From Sanderia malayensis (taxonomy: Eukaryota > Cnidaria > Scyphozoa > Semaeostomeae > Pelagiidae), in the NCBI GenBank assembly GCA_013076295.1, contig RQOL01000828.1, positions 124,001 to 188,000 of the forward strand: a stretch of DNA of 64,000 nucleotides. Reading direction: 5' to 3'. Positions 1-10,448 of the stretch are shown one piece after another. A program made the translations under genes and the position numbers. Every line of letters starts with the position of its first letter. Position 1 is the first letter of the stretch. Below the pieces are notes generated by a model. It was not told the origin of the DNA, searched no databases, and saw only the letters and a list, made by a program, of their open reading frames with translations.

Positions 1-309
1 GTGGCATACGAAAAAAAAATTTGGGCGTGGCATATTAAAAACGAAATGCTATATAGTGTTAACTGTGAACGCAAATTGTTTAACAGTGCTCCTGTGTTAA
101 ACATATTTGTTAAATGAACAGAACGATAGTTTTATAACAAAATGTTGTAACTAAATTAGGAAAATAAGAAGTACAGCCGGCAAAACGGTTCTAATTGAAT
201 GCACCAAAGTAATTTCTTCTTTGTTCTGTTTTTCCGATAAACTCGCTTGCACCTCTGGCATATCAATATCATGATTGTGCTCCCATAAAAATAAAACCAC
301 TAAACACAC

Positions 310-429
310 AATTAAAACTTAAAGAGCTTTTAAGGACCTTTCACTACTACCGTTTGGTCAAGAGAGGTCGCAAAACAAGAAACGTTAAGAAATAGTCCTT
401 GACCTAGGTGCCTTATAAAAAACCGTGTA
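310..429. mobile_element. MITE right end (TATAAGGAAC-type TIR family)
   Basis: The segment ends in CTTATAAAAAACCGTGTA, the same terminal pattern as the complete MITEs at 16522-16916, 19428-19797 and 49794-50207. The 100 bases before it align with the right part of the 49794 copy (a GGTCAAGAGAGGTC block against GGTCAAAAGAGGTC). The left end was not located and may lie near the start of the window. Non-coding. Confidence 0.55.
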
Positions 430-1850
430 TGCTTTGGGTTAAAATGATTTTCTTTCATTTCTTTTGCAACGTTTCGACACCTTTTCCTTTGTCTTCAACA
501 TCCAATGGTTTGCTTTAATATATTGTATATCATGGTGCTATGCTGTATCTAATCTGCTGTGTCAGTTAAATAGCACTGGCGATCGTTGACCACAATACGT
601 GTTTTTGTAAAGCAAAAAAGCCGTAATAATTCAAAAAGGGCAGTTCTTGCCCCCCCCCCTGTTCCGGCATCCCTGGTGATGACTCATATTATCTTGTTAC
701 TGCACGCTAGTAGAGATGACTTTCAAAGATTCTTTTTTAACTACCATGCACACTTTTTGGGATAACAAATAGCATATTTTACCACCCTTACCACAAGTCT
801 GCAGAGTATGCATTGGTAACATTTTTGCATTGGCAAATGTTTCTACTGATTAATTTTATGATTCCATTCTCTGTCAGGCTACAGTGCAAGAAAAAGATTT
901 TGAAGATGGAAGTGACACATAGAGCAATAGTGATGAGTCTGATTTAGAACTTTTATCTCCCCTTTCGGAGGTTAGAATATGATGTCATTGTTACCCATTG
1001 GCATTCAAGTCCCATTTAAAATAATTTTATAAAAATAAAAAATATTTCGTTTTCTATAGAACAAAAATTAATTGAAATTTTGGTTTTATTTCTGCAGCTA
1101 ATTTTTTCCAGCTCAGATAATGAGAACCTTGGTAGTGTGAAGAGCCAATGCAAGGGAAAGTGCCAAAAGGAAGTTCCCCTGCAAGGAAGCGAATGTATTT
1201 TGCAAGATTTCTCTTTGTGCTTGTGCAAAAGACAAATGTCTGCAAAGAAAAGAGAAACATGGAACAGTCAGAAGACAACAGCCAAGTCCATGTACGTAAA
1301 AGCCATTGGTCAAAAGCAAAATACAAGATCAGACGCTGCCTATAATCAGGCAAAGGTATACTTAAATGATACAATTTCATACAAGAAATATTTGTTCCAT
1401 GAAAGGTTTCAACATTACTATCACTATCATCATGTATGCAGTGGCTCGGGAAGGGTTGTTTTCCCAAAAATATCAAATCTGTAATAACATCCAACAAGTT
1501 CACTGATTTCAAGCAAGAGAGAGAAGAGAGAGTCGAAGACTCTCCACGTGAAAAAATTACATCATCCGTTTGCGCTTCTCTGGTTGGTTAATATGTAGTG
1601 TGCTCAGCAGCCTTACCAATGAGCCCTTCAACTAAGTAGCGAATCATAACACGCATTCTAACACTTAACCATATTTAGCAACAATTTTCTGAGCAAACAT
1701 ATTTATTAGCCTTTTATAGTAAAACGTAACCTACTCTTAACCTTATTTGCTTAAGTATTTACGACACACCCAACCTTACAACTTATACTTATTCAAACGC
1801 AACATTTAATTAATGCAGTTAATTAATCAATCATTTTTGCATGATAAACT
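430..1850. other. No confident gene; possible decayed coding scraps
   Basis: There is a C-run near 651-659. At 880-978 an acidic, Ser-rich reading (SDESDLELLSPLSE) follows an AG and contains an in-frame TAG. At 1099-1360 a Cys/Lys-rich reading keeps a regular Cys spacing only if one frame change is allowed. These look like remnants of a transposon gene, but I cannot name the family. The rest is AT-rich and without visible structure. Confidence 0.3.
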
Positions 1851-2274
1851 GACGCAAGAAAGAAATTGACATCGTTTGTCTTCGAGCCTTCTAAGTACCA
1901 AACTTCAAAGCAACTACGAAGGCTGGGTAAGTGTCTTGTAACTTATTTCGATAAGTTATTTTTATAGTAGCTACTCCAGCACTAGCTACTAAATTACTAA
2001 AAATAAATCAACTCTATTTCTAGCAGTTGCGAAAGCACGCCATTTAAGCATGGTTCCCACAAGGACATAACTTGTAACTTGTTAACGCTTTATGCCCCAG
2101 TGGGAACACAAAACCTAACGCGTTATGTCCAATAAAACTCAGTTAAACCCCGGGTTTTATCGGGCTTAAGTATCAAACAGTTTTGATATTTAAACCCTTT
2201 AAAACCTCGACAAAGTAGCAAGTCATGACACTTTAATAACATTCTTGGCTCCCTAAAAAAGAAACAACTTCAAA

Positions 2275-3104
2275 ATGGCGTTCGAATGTGAAGGTACGAG
2301 TCTTTGATGAATAATTATCTGAGTTAGTTAAAAATAATCCTTGTCTGTATGACAAAACGAAAAAAGATTATAAGGACAAGAATGTCACAAATAATACTTG
2401 GGCAAATATTGCAAGAGAGCTGAGATTGGAGCAAGGTAATCATTTCCCTTTTAAACTTCAACTTCGTTTTGTTGTCTCATCGCCTAGAGTCTAAAACTTA
2501 TGTTGTTTATGAATAACTGCAAATTATTTTTTTTAATATAGGGGCAGAGGCAAAGAAGTTTCTTTTAAATTTGAAAAAGCGCCATAACAAACGTCGCAAT
2601 GACCTGAAGAAAGTGGAGCGATCGGGGACATCAACTGAAGAGTTTGCAGACCAAGTTGATGAAGATGATTTGGATGATGACAATGATGATGATGATGATA
2701 ATGTCGATGATGCCATATCAACCAACAGTCAAGCAAATTTCAAGGCCAATCTTAAGAGAAAGAAACCATCCATGAATAGCAGCATTTCAGAGGTAACGGG
2801 GAGAACCAAGTGGCAAAAAGAGAAGCCAGACCTGGACAGAATAGAGTTGCAGTTTTCAAAAAAGATGGACAAGGTCATTGTAAGCCCAGAGGAGAAGGAG
2901 AAGAAAGAAGACCGTGACATCTTTGGTATGCTAGTTGCAGCTGAAATAATGAAGCTCAACACCTACAACAGGGTTATTGCCAAATATCAAATCCAAAACA
3001 TGATTTTTCAACTACAAATGACTCAGCAGCAGCAAGAACAAAACCAGTCTCAGGCAGAACAAGAGCACAATCAACAACAACAACAATTTTATCAAGGCCA
3101 GTAA
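2275..3104 (+). pseudogene. Harbinger-type MADF-BESS protein gene, two exons, decayed start
   Basis: The exon ending at 2435 reads LSELVKNNPCLYDK followed by NNTWANIARELRLEQ, the tryptophan-containing pattern of a MADF (Myb-like, DNA-binding) domain. A GT/AG intron (2436-2541) joins it in phase to the exon at 2542-3104. That exon continues with a basic stretch, an acidic Asp-rich linker, a BESS-like block near the end (DIFGMLVAAEIMKLN) and a Gln-rich tail. Such genes accompany the transposase gene in PIF/Harbinger elements, where the partner protein helps DNA binding or nuclear import; this is family knowledge. The ATG at 2275 is out of frame with the MADF reading, and a TAA (2312-2314) lies directly upstream of it, so the 5' end is damaged. 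A transposase fragment lies convergently just downstream. Confidence 0.65.
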
Positions 3105-3130
3105 CATGCCGAAAACACACCGTGTCTTAA

Positions 3131-3376
3131 TTAAATACAAAGATGGCATACGCCAGCATCTAGCAGAAAATTATCATAGTGTATACCAAACGTGTTCTCG
3201 ATTGTACGACGAGCTCGAGATAGTCGGTAGTTGAAGATTCGTTGTGTTTCACTCCGGCTACCAGGAAATGGTCGCATCAGCCATTGCTTTAATGGGAAAA
3301 TTTCATCACCCACTAAATAGTGGGTGACTTTTCTACGGGCATTTTTAATTGCATGCGTGATGTCAACAACAAAATG
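3131..3376 (-). pseudogene. PIF/Harbinger transposase, C-terminal fragment
   Basis: The minus-strand reading contains YLVGDEIFPLKQWLMRPF and then FNYRLSRARRTIENTFG. These are the second Asp region (GD..FPL) and the RxRxxxEx(A/T)FG block with the catalytic Glu of DDE_Tnp_4-type Harbinger transposases. Only about 80 residues remain. The fragment converges on the MADF-BESS gene at 2275-3104, the usual two-gene layout of Harbinger elements, so both probably belong to one decayed element of roughly 1.85-3.6 kb. Confidence 0.75.
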
Positions 3377-3639
3377 AAAACAAAACCTGCCTTTCTTTCT
3401 TGCACAACAGCGAATATGTTATTGGCAATCACAGACAGGAGAAATTAAAGTTAGCAAGTTGAGCACCTCGCGAGGTGCTTAAAGCTGTGGGGTGTTGCTC
3501 AGGTTAAAGAGGACCATCTACAGTTCTGAGCAAAAGAACTCTGTGGCGATAATTGGGATCATCCCCGAAAATATGCAAGTTTTCTTGACTTGAGCATGAC
3601 TGAACATGGGCCCGATGGGCCCCATATACACTGGAAATT

Positions 3640-4110
3640 GGAGTGCTAATTACTTTAATCCCTAAAAGAATGTCGAGGCTCAGTATGAGTTTAGGTATAG
3701 AAGTAGTGAGTAAGGACTCGTATCCACTCGTTCACTCGTGTTTCCCACCTAATGGTTCGTGTTCACTCGTGTTCTGAATCGTGTACTTTTAGACTAGACC
3801 GTTCTAATTAGTTAGTTTTAGGCTCGCCTGGATATGTAAGCACAAAGAAGGAAAAAGCATGCCGTTGAAGAGCGAGATGCTTGAGAAAGATCTCGTTGCC
3901 GCAGTTTTGGAACATACCGTTGGGGATCGAGATCTTGAGAAAAATCTCGTTGCCTCTGTTTTTGGATTCATTGTTGTTTGGGCCGCCCTTTATCGTAGTA
4001 TTGGAGATACTGTGCCGTTGTCTTTTAAAGTATGCTGAAAACAAGCTCAGGATTTTGTGAAAGAAATGGAAGAATAAAAATATAATTGTGTTGTTTTTAT
4101 ATGTCACGTG
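3640..4110 (-). repeat. Foldback/MULE terminal fragment with ACACGAGTGA repeats
   Basis: Read on the minus strand, this segment matches the left end of the MULE region (about 38.2-39.3 kb). It has a module with GGCAACGAGATC-type blocks, then CTAGTCTAAAAGTACACGA, then degenerate ACACGAGTGAACACGA repeats with an ATTAG spacer, then CTGAGCCTC. It is a truncated or deleted relative of that end. The module alone also occurs at 20040-20240. No coding capacity. Confidence 0.6.
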
Positions 4111-4248
4111 TGTTTACTCGTTCGAAACTCAATGAAATATTGGTGGACGAGGACGAGCCTTAGACCCACGGAGTCAAGTTTACAAGTCGCAATTTTTTGT
4201 GAAGCAACTTAGTTTATGAACTATGAATTGAAATTTAAATGGATAATT

Positions 4249-4275
4249 CATACAATACAATACAATACAATTCGA
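4249..4275 (-). repeat. LINE 3' tail microsatellite (TTGTA)n
   Basis: On the minus strand a short TTGTA tandem run lies downstream of the LINE ORF2 stop at 4328. CR1-like LINEs end in short microsatellite tails rather than poly(A), so I take this as the 3' terminus. Confidence 0.55.
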
Positions 4276-4327
4276 TAATGGACGCAGGCCTAGGGCCTAT
4301 ATATCCATCTCCTTTTAAAAAATAGTT

Positions 4328-5812
4328 TCAGTCGATCTTGTATTTATAGTTCCATCGAAGCGGATGATCAGAAGTAAATCGATCAACCTTATTCTTGAAA
4401 TCGCCCAGTGACCTTGCCCAAACTACTTCTCTGGGTAAATCGTTCCAGATTTTTGCGACTCTGATTGTGAAGAAGTTATGGCGGAGCATGTGCTTGCCAT
4501 CTGCACGTCTGACTTCTAGCTTGCGCCCATTTCCTCGAGTACTTGTTTCCCCTAGCAGGTGAAGGTCTGGTGATGTCTCCGGGTCACTCAAGCCGCTAAC
4601 TATCTTGTAGGTTTCAATGAGGTCTCCTCGCAATCTCCTGAAAGCGAGTGTGAACAGACCAAGGGTCCGTAGACGTTGTTCATATGATCGACCTTTGAGA
4701 CCTGGGATCAACTTGGTTGCTCTTCTCTGTACTCTCTCTATTGTCTCAATGTCCTTGATCTTATAAGGGTGCCATACAACATTAGCATATTCGACATGAG
4801 GGCGCACTGGAGCACGATATAAATGTAGGAACATGTCTTTGTCCAGAAATTTGAATGTCCTTCTAATTATTCCCATATTTCGGTTTGCAACATTCACTTT
4901 CTCGGCTATGTGATCACTAAACGACAAATGCCCATCCATATACACACCAATATCTTTCTCTGAAGTAGTTGTTCCAAGTGGCACAGACTTTCCATCACTG
5001 TCTATCATAGCATAACTTGTATCATATTCTTTTCTCCCTACAGTCATCAATTTGCACTTGTCGGGGTGGAACAAAACCAGCCACTTTCTTGACCACTCAC
5101 ATAGTTTGATTAGATCTTGTTGAAGGATCTCTCTGTCTTTTTCTGATCTGATGTGGCGGAAAATCTTTGTATCGTCAGCAAACAAAAACACTTCTGATTC
5201 AACAATATCAGGCAAGTCATTGATGTATATGATGAACATTGTAGGGCCAAGAACAGATCCTTGTGGTATTCCACTTATGACTGACGAGGGTTCTGATACT
5301 GTTTCATTGACACAGACTATTTGCGTTCTGTCTTGGAGAAAATTCCGCAGCCACTCAACAATTTTTTCTTCTATTTTATAACTTTTTACTTTCCCAATAA
5401 GTCTCCTGTGAGGAACTTTATCAAAAGCCTTCATAAAATCCATAAATATAGTGTCAACCTGCCCTCCAAAATCTGCTATTTCAGTCCATAAATTGAGTAC
5501 TTTCAGTAGCTGCTGCGTCGTAGAACGACCACTGATGAATCCATATTGTTTATTGCTTAGCAGCTTATTGTTTTTCAAGTGCTCCACTATTTTTTCCCTA
5601 ATGAGTGACTCCATCACTTTGCACGGTACACTGGTGAGACTGACAGGTCGGTAGTTCAATGGCAGGTCTTTTCTTCCTTTCTTAAAAATTGCAGTAATAT
5701 TGGCCTGTTTCCATACCTGTGGGAGCATTGATGTATCAATTGATGTTTGAAATATAATAGCAAGTGGTTTTGCTGTTACTTGTGCCGTCTCTTTAAGTAT
5801 CGAAGTAACACT
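4328..5812 (-). pseudogene. LINE ORF2, reverse transcriptase part
   Basis: The open reading of about 466 residues starts in the RT fingers (QANITAIFKKGRKDLPLNYRPVS). It contains the IPQGSVLGP block and the catalytic FADDTKIF motif, then the thumb and a C-terminal region with WNDLP. It would copy the LINE RNA at a nicked target. A single-base frameshift near 5800-5812 separates it from the endonuclease reading: the SPGPDKVL block is in one frame and the residues upstream of MLPQVW are in the next. The function is therefore lost unless frameshifting occurs. Confidence 0.85.
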
Positions 5813-7082
5813 TTATCTGGCCCAGGCGACTTGGATGGATTCAGTCCTTTTAATTTCTTCTTAATATCTTCAATTCTTACTTCAAATCTGGGCATTCGAT
5901 GTTCAACATTCAGGTTGGGTAACACAGGAATTTCTCCAGGGGGCTCCTCTGTAAACACTGATGAGAAATACTTCTGAAGAGTGTTTGCTTTCTCGTTGTC
6001 GTTAGTAGTCTTTCTTGTGCCTTCTGATGTTTCCATTTCTAAGTCTGGAATGGTTGGCCTTGTTTTTGTTTTTGATCGAACATAAGACCAAAACTTTTTG
6101 GGATTTACTTTAATCTGTTTAGCAATTCCCATTTCAAGATTCTTTCTGAATTTTCTTATGAGACTTTTGACCTGATTTCTTTCCCTGCAATATTTTTGAT
6201 GATCTTTTCCGTCTCTAGTTTCAAGAAATCTTTGCCATGCCCTTTTTTTCTTCCTGATTCTCTTTAGAACTACAGGATCTGGTTTTCTTTTTGTTGAATC
6301 TGACTCGGATATTTTCTTTATAGGGACGCACATGTCAACTACTTCTTGGTATTTCTCCCTGAAAATTTTATATTGTTGGTCTACATTCTTTGAGACGCTT
6401 TCATTAAGAAGACGTTCATTCCAATCAATGTCAAGGAGCTGTCTCATCTTTTCATAATCAGCTTTGTCATACTGGTATCGTATCCTTGTTGTCTTTTTCT
6501 TGAGGGCATAGCATTTGAAATTGAAGCTTAGAACAATGTGATCACTAGCACCCAGCGGGCTTTGATACTTAATATTCTCTATCATGTTCTCTTCATTTGT
6601 CAGTATCAAATCAAGTAAACTTGGTTCATTGTTTCTTCTACCTCTTGTTGGTTCTTGGACATGTTGGTATAGATAATTGTCTCTACATGTTTCTAAGAAT
6701 TTATGATCGTCTGCTTCTCTGTTATCTCCTGGAGTGGTCCAGTTTATCCAATTAATTTTCCCGTAGTTCAGATCTCCTGTTATCAACAAATGTGAATAAT
6801 TAAGGCTACAGGCTTCCGTAAGCATTTCATTCAATTGTCTATTCTCATCAGCAGATGAAGATGGGCTCCTGTATATGCATCCAATTAAGAGTTTATCACT
6901 GTCTTTGAGTTTTACTGATATGAATACTGCATCTTTAATAATAGAACTCAAACTGACGAGTTCTGCATTGAGTACCATTTTCGTGTAGATTATAACACCC
7001 CTACCAGTTTCCAACACACACCATGAGTCATAACCTTCTAAGGACAATTCGGGTTCAGTTATCTTGTATCTGGCATTTTTTG
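5776..7082 (-). pseudogene. LINE ORF2, endonuclease part (C-terminal portion) and linker
   Basis: It contains GCIYRSPSSSADENRQL, LLITGDLNYGKINW and GASDHIVLSF, the Asp/Asn and SDH motifs of the APE-type endonuclease that nicks target DNA. These are followed by the basic linker and SPGPDKVL at the RT entrance. The N-terminal part of the same domain lies at 7338-7846, on the other side of the MITE at 7091-7329. The reading stops at 5776 after the frameshift. Confidence 0.85.
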
Positions 7083-7090
7083 GATTTACT

Positions 7091-7329
7091 CAATGGCGTA
7101 GATAGGAATTTTTATAGGGGGGGCGAGAGGTTCAGATTTTCCGACAAAATTTTCATAACCATTTTTTTTCTTCAAGACTATGAATATAAGATAAGGAAAT
7201 TAGCTAGAACTGAACGTAAAAAGAAGATATTTATTTTCCGACAAGATCAGCAATTTTCCGACAAAACGGCAGTTTAGCTCTACAGGGGGGTTTTTTGCCC
7301 CCCCTGCCCCCCCTCTAACTACGCCACTG
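7091..7329. mobile_element. hAT-type MITE, 239 bp
   Basis: The termini are CAATGGCGTAG and CTACGCCACTG, which are near-perfect inverted repeats. The element is flanked by the 8-bp direct repeat GATTTACT at 7083-7090 and 7330-7337. CA...TG ends and an 8-bp TSD are typical of hAT elements. The inside has G-rich and C-rich runs (GGGGGGGC and CCCCCCCTGCCCCCCC) and no coding capacity. It splits the endonuclease coding sequence of the LINE. Confidence 0.85.
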
Positions 7330-7337
7330 GATTTACT

Positions 7338-7846
7338 TCTGTGACACAAATAATATGCGGTTTACTAATATCGACCTGTTGTCTGAGCTCGTCAAGTTTG
7401 TTGGGTAACTGGTCTGCATTTGTTGACAATACAGTCAAGCTGCTTTCTAACTTAGCCTTATGTTTTTTCCTCTGTTTTGAAGCATTTGGTCTGGAATTGT
7501 TGTCATTTCCATTCAGCACTTTATCCTCCTTAGTTCCATCTCCCTTATCTTTATGAGCTCCTTTACTACTAGTTCTGATATTTGCACACAATCTTTCTAT
7601 TTCTTCTCTTACTTCTTTTGGTGCAGATATATACACACTTTCACTTTTATTCCTTCTTGTTACTTGGCTTTTTAAGTTTTCTTCATAGTTTGTAGGTTCT
7701 AACGACTCCTTGCAATCATTCACTTCTTCATTGTCACAACATGTTAGTGCAGAAAATCGGTTTGTCAAGACTATCCTGTTTGTACTTGAGCTGGTAGTCT
7801 TACTATGTGCAGGTTCCATGGAGGGCCGCGTACCCGAAAAACCCAC
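7338..7846 (-). pseudogene. LINE ORF2, N-terminal part
   Basis: The minus-strand reading starts at 7846 and overlaps the end of ORF1 (7771-7846). A Ser/Lys-rich leader is followed by LTVLSTNADQLPNKLDEL and PHIICVTEVNP, the first strand and Asn/Glu motifs of the AP endonuclease. It is cut by the hAT MITE immediately after TEVNP. Removing the MITE and one TSD copy rejoins the endonuclease domain in frame. Confidence 0.8.
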
Positions 7847-8766
7847 GTACCATCTTCATTTTTCTTCTTCTCCCGTTCGTTAGCTTGGTCAACCATTTTG
7901 CGTACTGCTTTTCTGTCCTCCTCAGATAGGTCAGCTGAAATGCTTACTTGGAATCTCTCACTTGCATTTTTTAACCTTTTAGCACTCCTAAATATTCTGT
8001 GTTTTTCATTGGGGTTCTCCAAACAAACTTTCAGTGGCCTTGTTTTGTTGTTTTCTTTCTTCCCAAGTCTGGTTATACTGCTGACATTAATTTTGCCTAC
8101 ATCTAGTGCTTCACAACAAAGAGAGTCAAAGAAGGCTATATCATCATCTTTGCGCTCTGATGGTTCTGTTTTGTCACTTTCTTCAGCTCTGTAGATTATG
8201 ATATTGTTCTCTCGGCTTTCTCTTAATTTTTCATTGTTTTGGGCTTTTGTCAAGGTAGATTTCACAATATCAGAAATTATATTATTCTGTGCTGCTGTAC
8301 CCTTTGCTACTGCCTTTGCATATGTAGAGACTGTATCCGGTATACTGCTTTGCATCTCTCCTAATTTGTTGTCAATTTTATTTCCAAGCTCTGCAATCTT
8401 CTCGGAAACTTTTTCTAGCATGCTCGTGGTGCATTCCTCAACAGCCACACTCTTTCCCAGCTGTGATTTGGTCTTGACTGCACATGGAGGGCAAAACCAG
8501 AAGATATCTGCACGCCTGTTTAAAGCTTTATAATCCTCTTTATTCATCTTTGTACATTTACAGCAGTAATGACTATCGCAACGCTCGCACTCTACAACCA
8601 TAGCATTTTCTTCCTCAAAGGTTTTTTTGCATTCTTTACATTGCCATTTATCATCAGACTCGTCTTCGCTATCTCTTACATCTTTTGTACTCATTGATTT
8701 CAGTGTAGAATTTCCCCTTTTTGTCTTCCCTGGCGAAACCCAGAAGCTCTTTAGGTGACTTGACAT
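7771..8766 (-). CDS. LINE ORF1 protein, 331 residues, PHD-like zinc finger
   Basis: Residues about 42-95 carry the Cys/His pattern CKECKKTF, VECERCDSHYCCKC, FWFCPPC, a PHD-like finger known from ORF1 of CR1-like LINEs. A predicted coiled-coil stretch (residues about 110-170) and a basic region follow; residues about 190-310 (NNIIIYRAEES to DRKAVRKMV) look like the RNA-binding domain of this ORF1 type. The protein probably coats LINE RNA. The frame is intact, with the ATG at 8766, and the ORF overlaps ORF2. Confidence 0.8.
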   Translation of the reverse strand: MSSHLKSFWVSPGKTKRGNSTLKSMSTKDVRDSEDESDDKWQCKECKKTFEEENAMVVECERCDSHYCCKCTKMNKEDYKALNRRADIFWFCPPCAVKTKSQLGKSVAVEECTTSMLEKVSEKIAELGNKIDNKLGEMQSSIPDTVSTYAKAVAKGTAAQNNIISDIVKSTLTKAQNNEKLRESRENNIIIYRAEESDKTEPSERKDDDIAFFDSLCCEALDVGKINVSSITRLGKKENNKTRPLKVCLENPNEKHRIFRSAKRLKNASERFQVSISADLSEEDRKAVRKMVDQANEREKKKNEDGTWVFRVRGPPWNLHIVRLPAQVQTG

Positions 8767-8799
8767 TCTGAACAGCTAAGCTGCCCCGTTGATTGTGGC

Positions 8800-9150
8800 T
8801 TTTCTTGTCGAAAACAACGTTAGGCCTAAATGGGCCTAAGTTTTACTTTCACGTTACGTTGATGTTATTACTGTTATTAATATTATTACGTTAATGTTAT
8901 TACTATTATTTCTGGTAGACTTGATAAAAGATTCCTGCTCAGCTAATATTTAGGTGACTTCACCAAAGATATCGGCAGCAAAAAAAAACAATTCATCAGA
9001 TATTTTCTTCACGGCTAGAAATACACGTCCGTCCGCCGTGAAAACCACTACCCACAAACCACTACCTCATATTTTTATTTTATTATTATTTTATTTATTT
9101 TATTTCATTTTATTTTACTTTTATTGTCATAATATTCATTTTCCTTTAGA
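8800..9150. other. AT-rich non-coding stretch
   Basis: TTATTA-type runs occur at 8860-8910 and (TTTTA)n low-complexity sequence at 9060-9125. No gene is visible. The segment may include the LINE 5' UTR. Confidence 0.5.
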
Positions 9151-9823
9151 ACTAGACAGGGAAATTCCCATAACAACCTAAGCAAGTGCCTAACCTTAAA
9201 TTTTTCAACGGATTCTAAGTATTCACACTGTAAGAAATGATTTAACTCTCTCATGCCCAGCGTCCCAGTAAGGTCCCAGATGAAAAAATTTTGCGAAAAA
9301 ATAAATTTGTTTAGAATTCGTTCAAAAATTGCACAAAGGACAATGTTTATGCGTAGAACTCGAAAATCAAGTTTGTTTTTGAAAATTCTGAAGGTAAGGG
9401 GGTCAAAATTCGAGGTAAAGAAGCGCAATTTTATAGCTAAACAAAGAGATTTCTGGCTCGTGAAAGGGAAACTCAAGTTCGAAAATAGAATTGATTTAGA
9501 TTTCCGTGTTCGATGAAGCCCGCGCGATGCAGGAGCAAAGCTGAGAATTAGTCATGAGTCATGCTACAATTAAAGGTTTGTTTCAACTAATGGTTTGAAA
9601 TCTTAATAAGTGTCCGAGTATTTATGTAAGCTTTCTACTATAATTAACATAACATATTCCAAATCAATTATTAGGATTTTATGTACAATTTCAAGGTACG
9701 ATTTTAACAAAAACACGATAGGATTTTCACACATCAAAACTTTGATAGAGTTGTTTGAAGTAAAGAAGCCTGGGTAAAAATTGGCGGGAAAGTCAATTAG
9801 AATGGACCAGTAAGCCAGTTAGA

Positions 9824-10180
9824 ATGGGCTGGACGGTTTGTAAAGTAAGCGATAAAGGCAAATTTGGTGGGAATTTTGTTGTTAATCACGTGACAAAAGT
9901 AGGCAAAAAGACATACAGAAATGCAGACATGAATGATTGCAACCCAGCGTGGAAATACAGCACACCTTCCAAGCAACCAAAAGGCCAACATTAAGGATGT
10001 ATTTCTAGATAATGACATCAAGTCGGGGGAAGCGTTTTGGCAACCCACTCAAGTCAACCAAGGAGCAGAAAAAGTCGTTATAAACGTACCATTCGTTGCT
10101 CAGTTGTATAGAGAAACTTATGAATGGGTAGATAAAACTAATCAGCAGCTATCCTACTATAACACAGGATTTAGAAAGTG
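9824..10180 (+). pseudogene. piggyBac transposase fragment, left arm and centre
   Basis: The reading starts MGWTVCKVSDKGKFGG and has an internal deletion after TYRNA compared with the right-arm copy. After a frame change it continues MIATQRGNTAHLP and VPFVAQLYRETYEWVDKTNQ. The last block corresponds to the conserved YN.YMGGVDKADQL region of DDE_Tnp_1_7 (piggyBac) transposases, here strongly diverged. It is not functional: it is deleted, frame-changed, and ends where the inverted arm begins. Confidence 0.65.
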
Positions 10181-10211
10181 TGGGTGTATTTCCACGCTGG
10201 GTTGCAATCAT

Positions 10212-10448
10212 TCATGTCTGCCAAAGTCTTTTGGCGTCAGTCAAGAGTTTCAGTGTCGGATACCCACTATCTATCACAACTAGTCTTCCTGTTCCCTTAT
10301 TCCTTGACAATAGCTGTTCCACGATGTCATAATTTTTGCAATTTTGTGCATTTCTGTATGTCTTTTTGCCTACTTTTGTCACGTGATTAACAACAAAATT
10401 CCCACCAAATTTGCCTTTATCGCTTACTTTACAAACCGTCCAGCCCAT
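10212..10448 (-). pseudogene. piggyBac transposase fragment, right arm
   Basis: The minus-strand reading is MGWTVCKVSDKGKFGG, then GRLVVIDSGYPTLKLL, then DAKRLWQT. The VVIDSGYPT block sits where piggyBac transposases have the catalytic Asp of the D-N-F-Y/F motif (VD.FYTS). The reading is an inverted duplicate of the left-arm gene but keeps the 110-120 bp missing there. Confidence 0.65.

Larger units (their letters stand above)
4251..8800 (-). mobile_element. CR1-like non-LTR retrotransposon (LINE), nearly full length
   Basis: On the minus strand the order is ORF1 (PHD-like finger), ORF2 (AP endonuclease then reverse transcriptase), then a microsatellite tail. ORF2 is damaged by one frameshift near 5800-5812 and by a 239-bp hAT MITE at 7091-7329. 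The order of domains, the APE-type endonuclease and the RT motifs fit the CR1/L2 group; I did not resolve the clade further. The exact 5' end is not visible, and 8800-9150 is AT-rich non-coding sequence. Confidence 0.8.

Noticed and set aside
1054..1512. 152-codon minus-strand frame
   Set aside because: No motif, and it lies opposite a Cys/Lys-rich decayed reading; I see no support for a gene.
9253..9516. 87-codon frame repeated at 10756-11043
   Set aside because: It is the non-coding end of the palindromic piggyBac, present twice because of the inverted arms.
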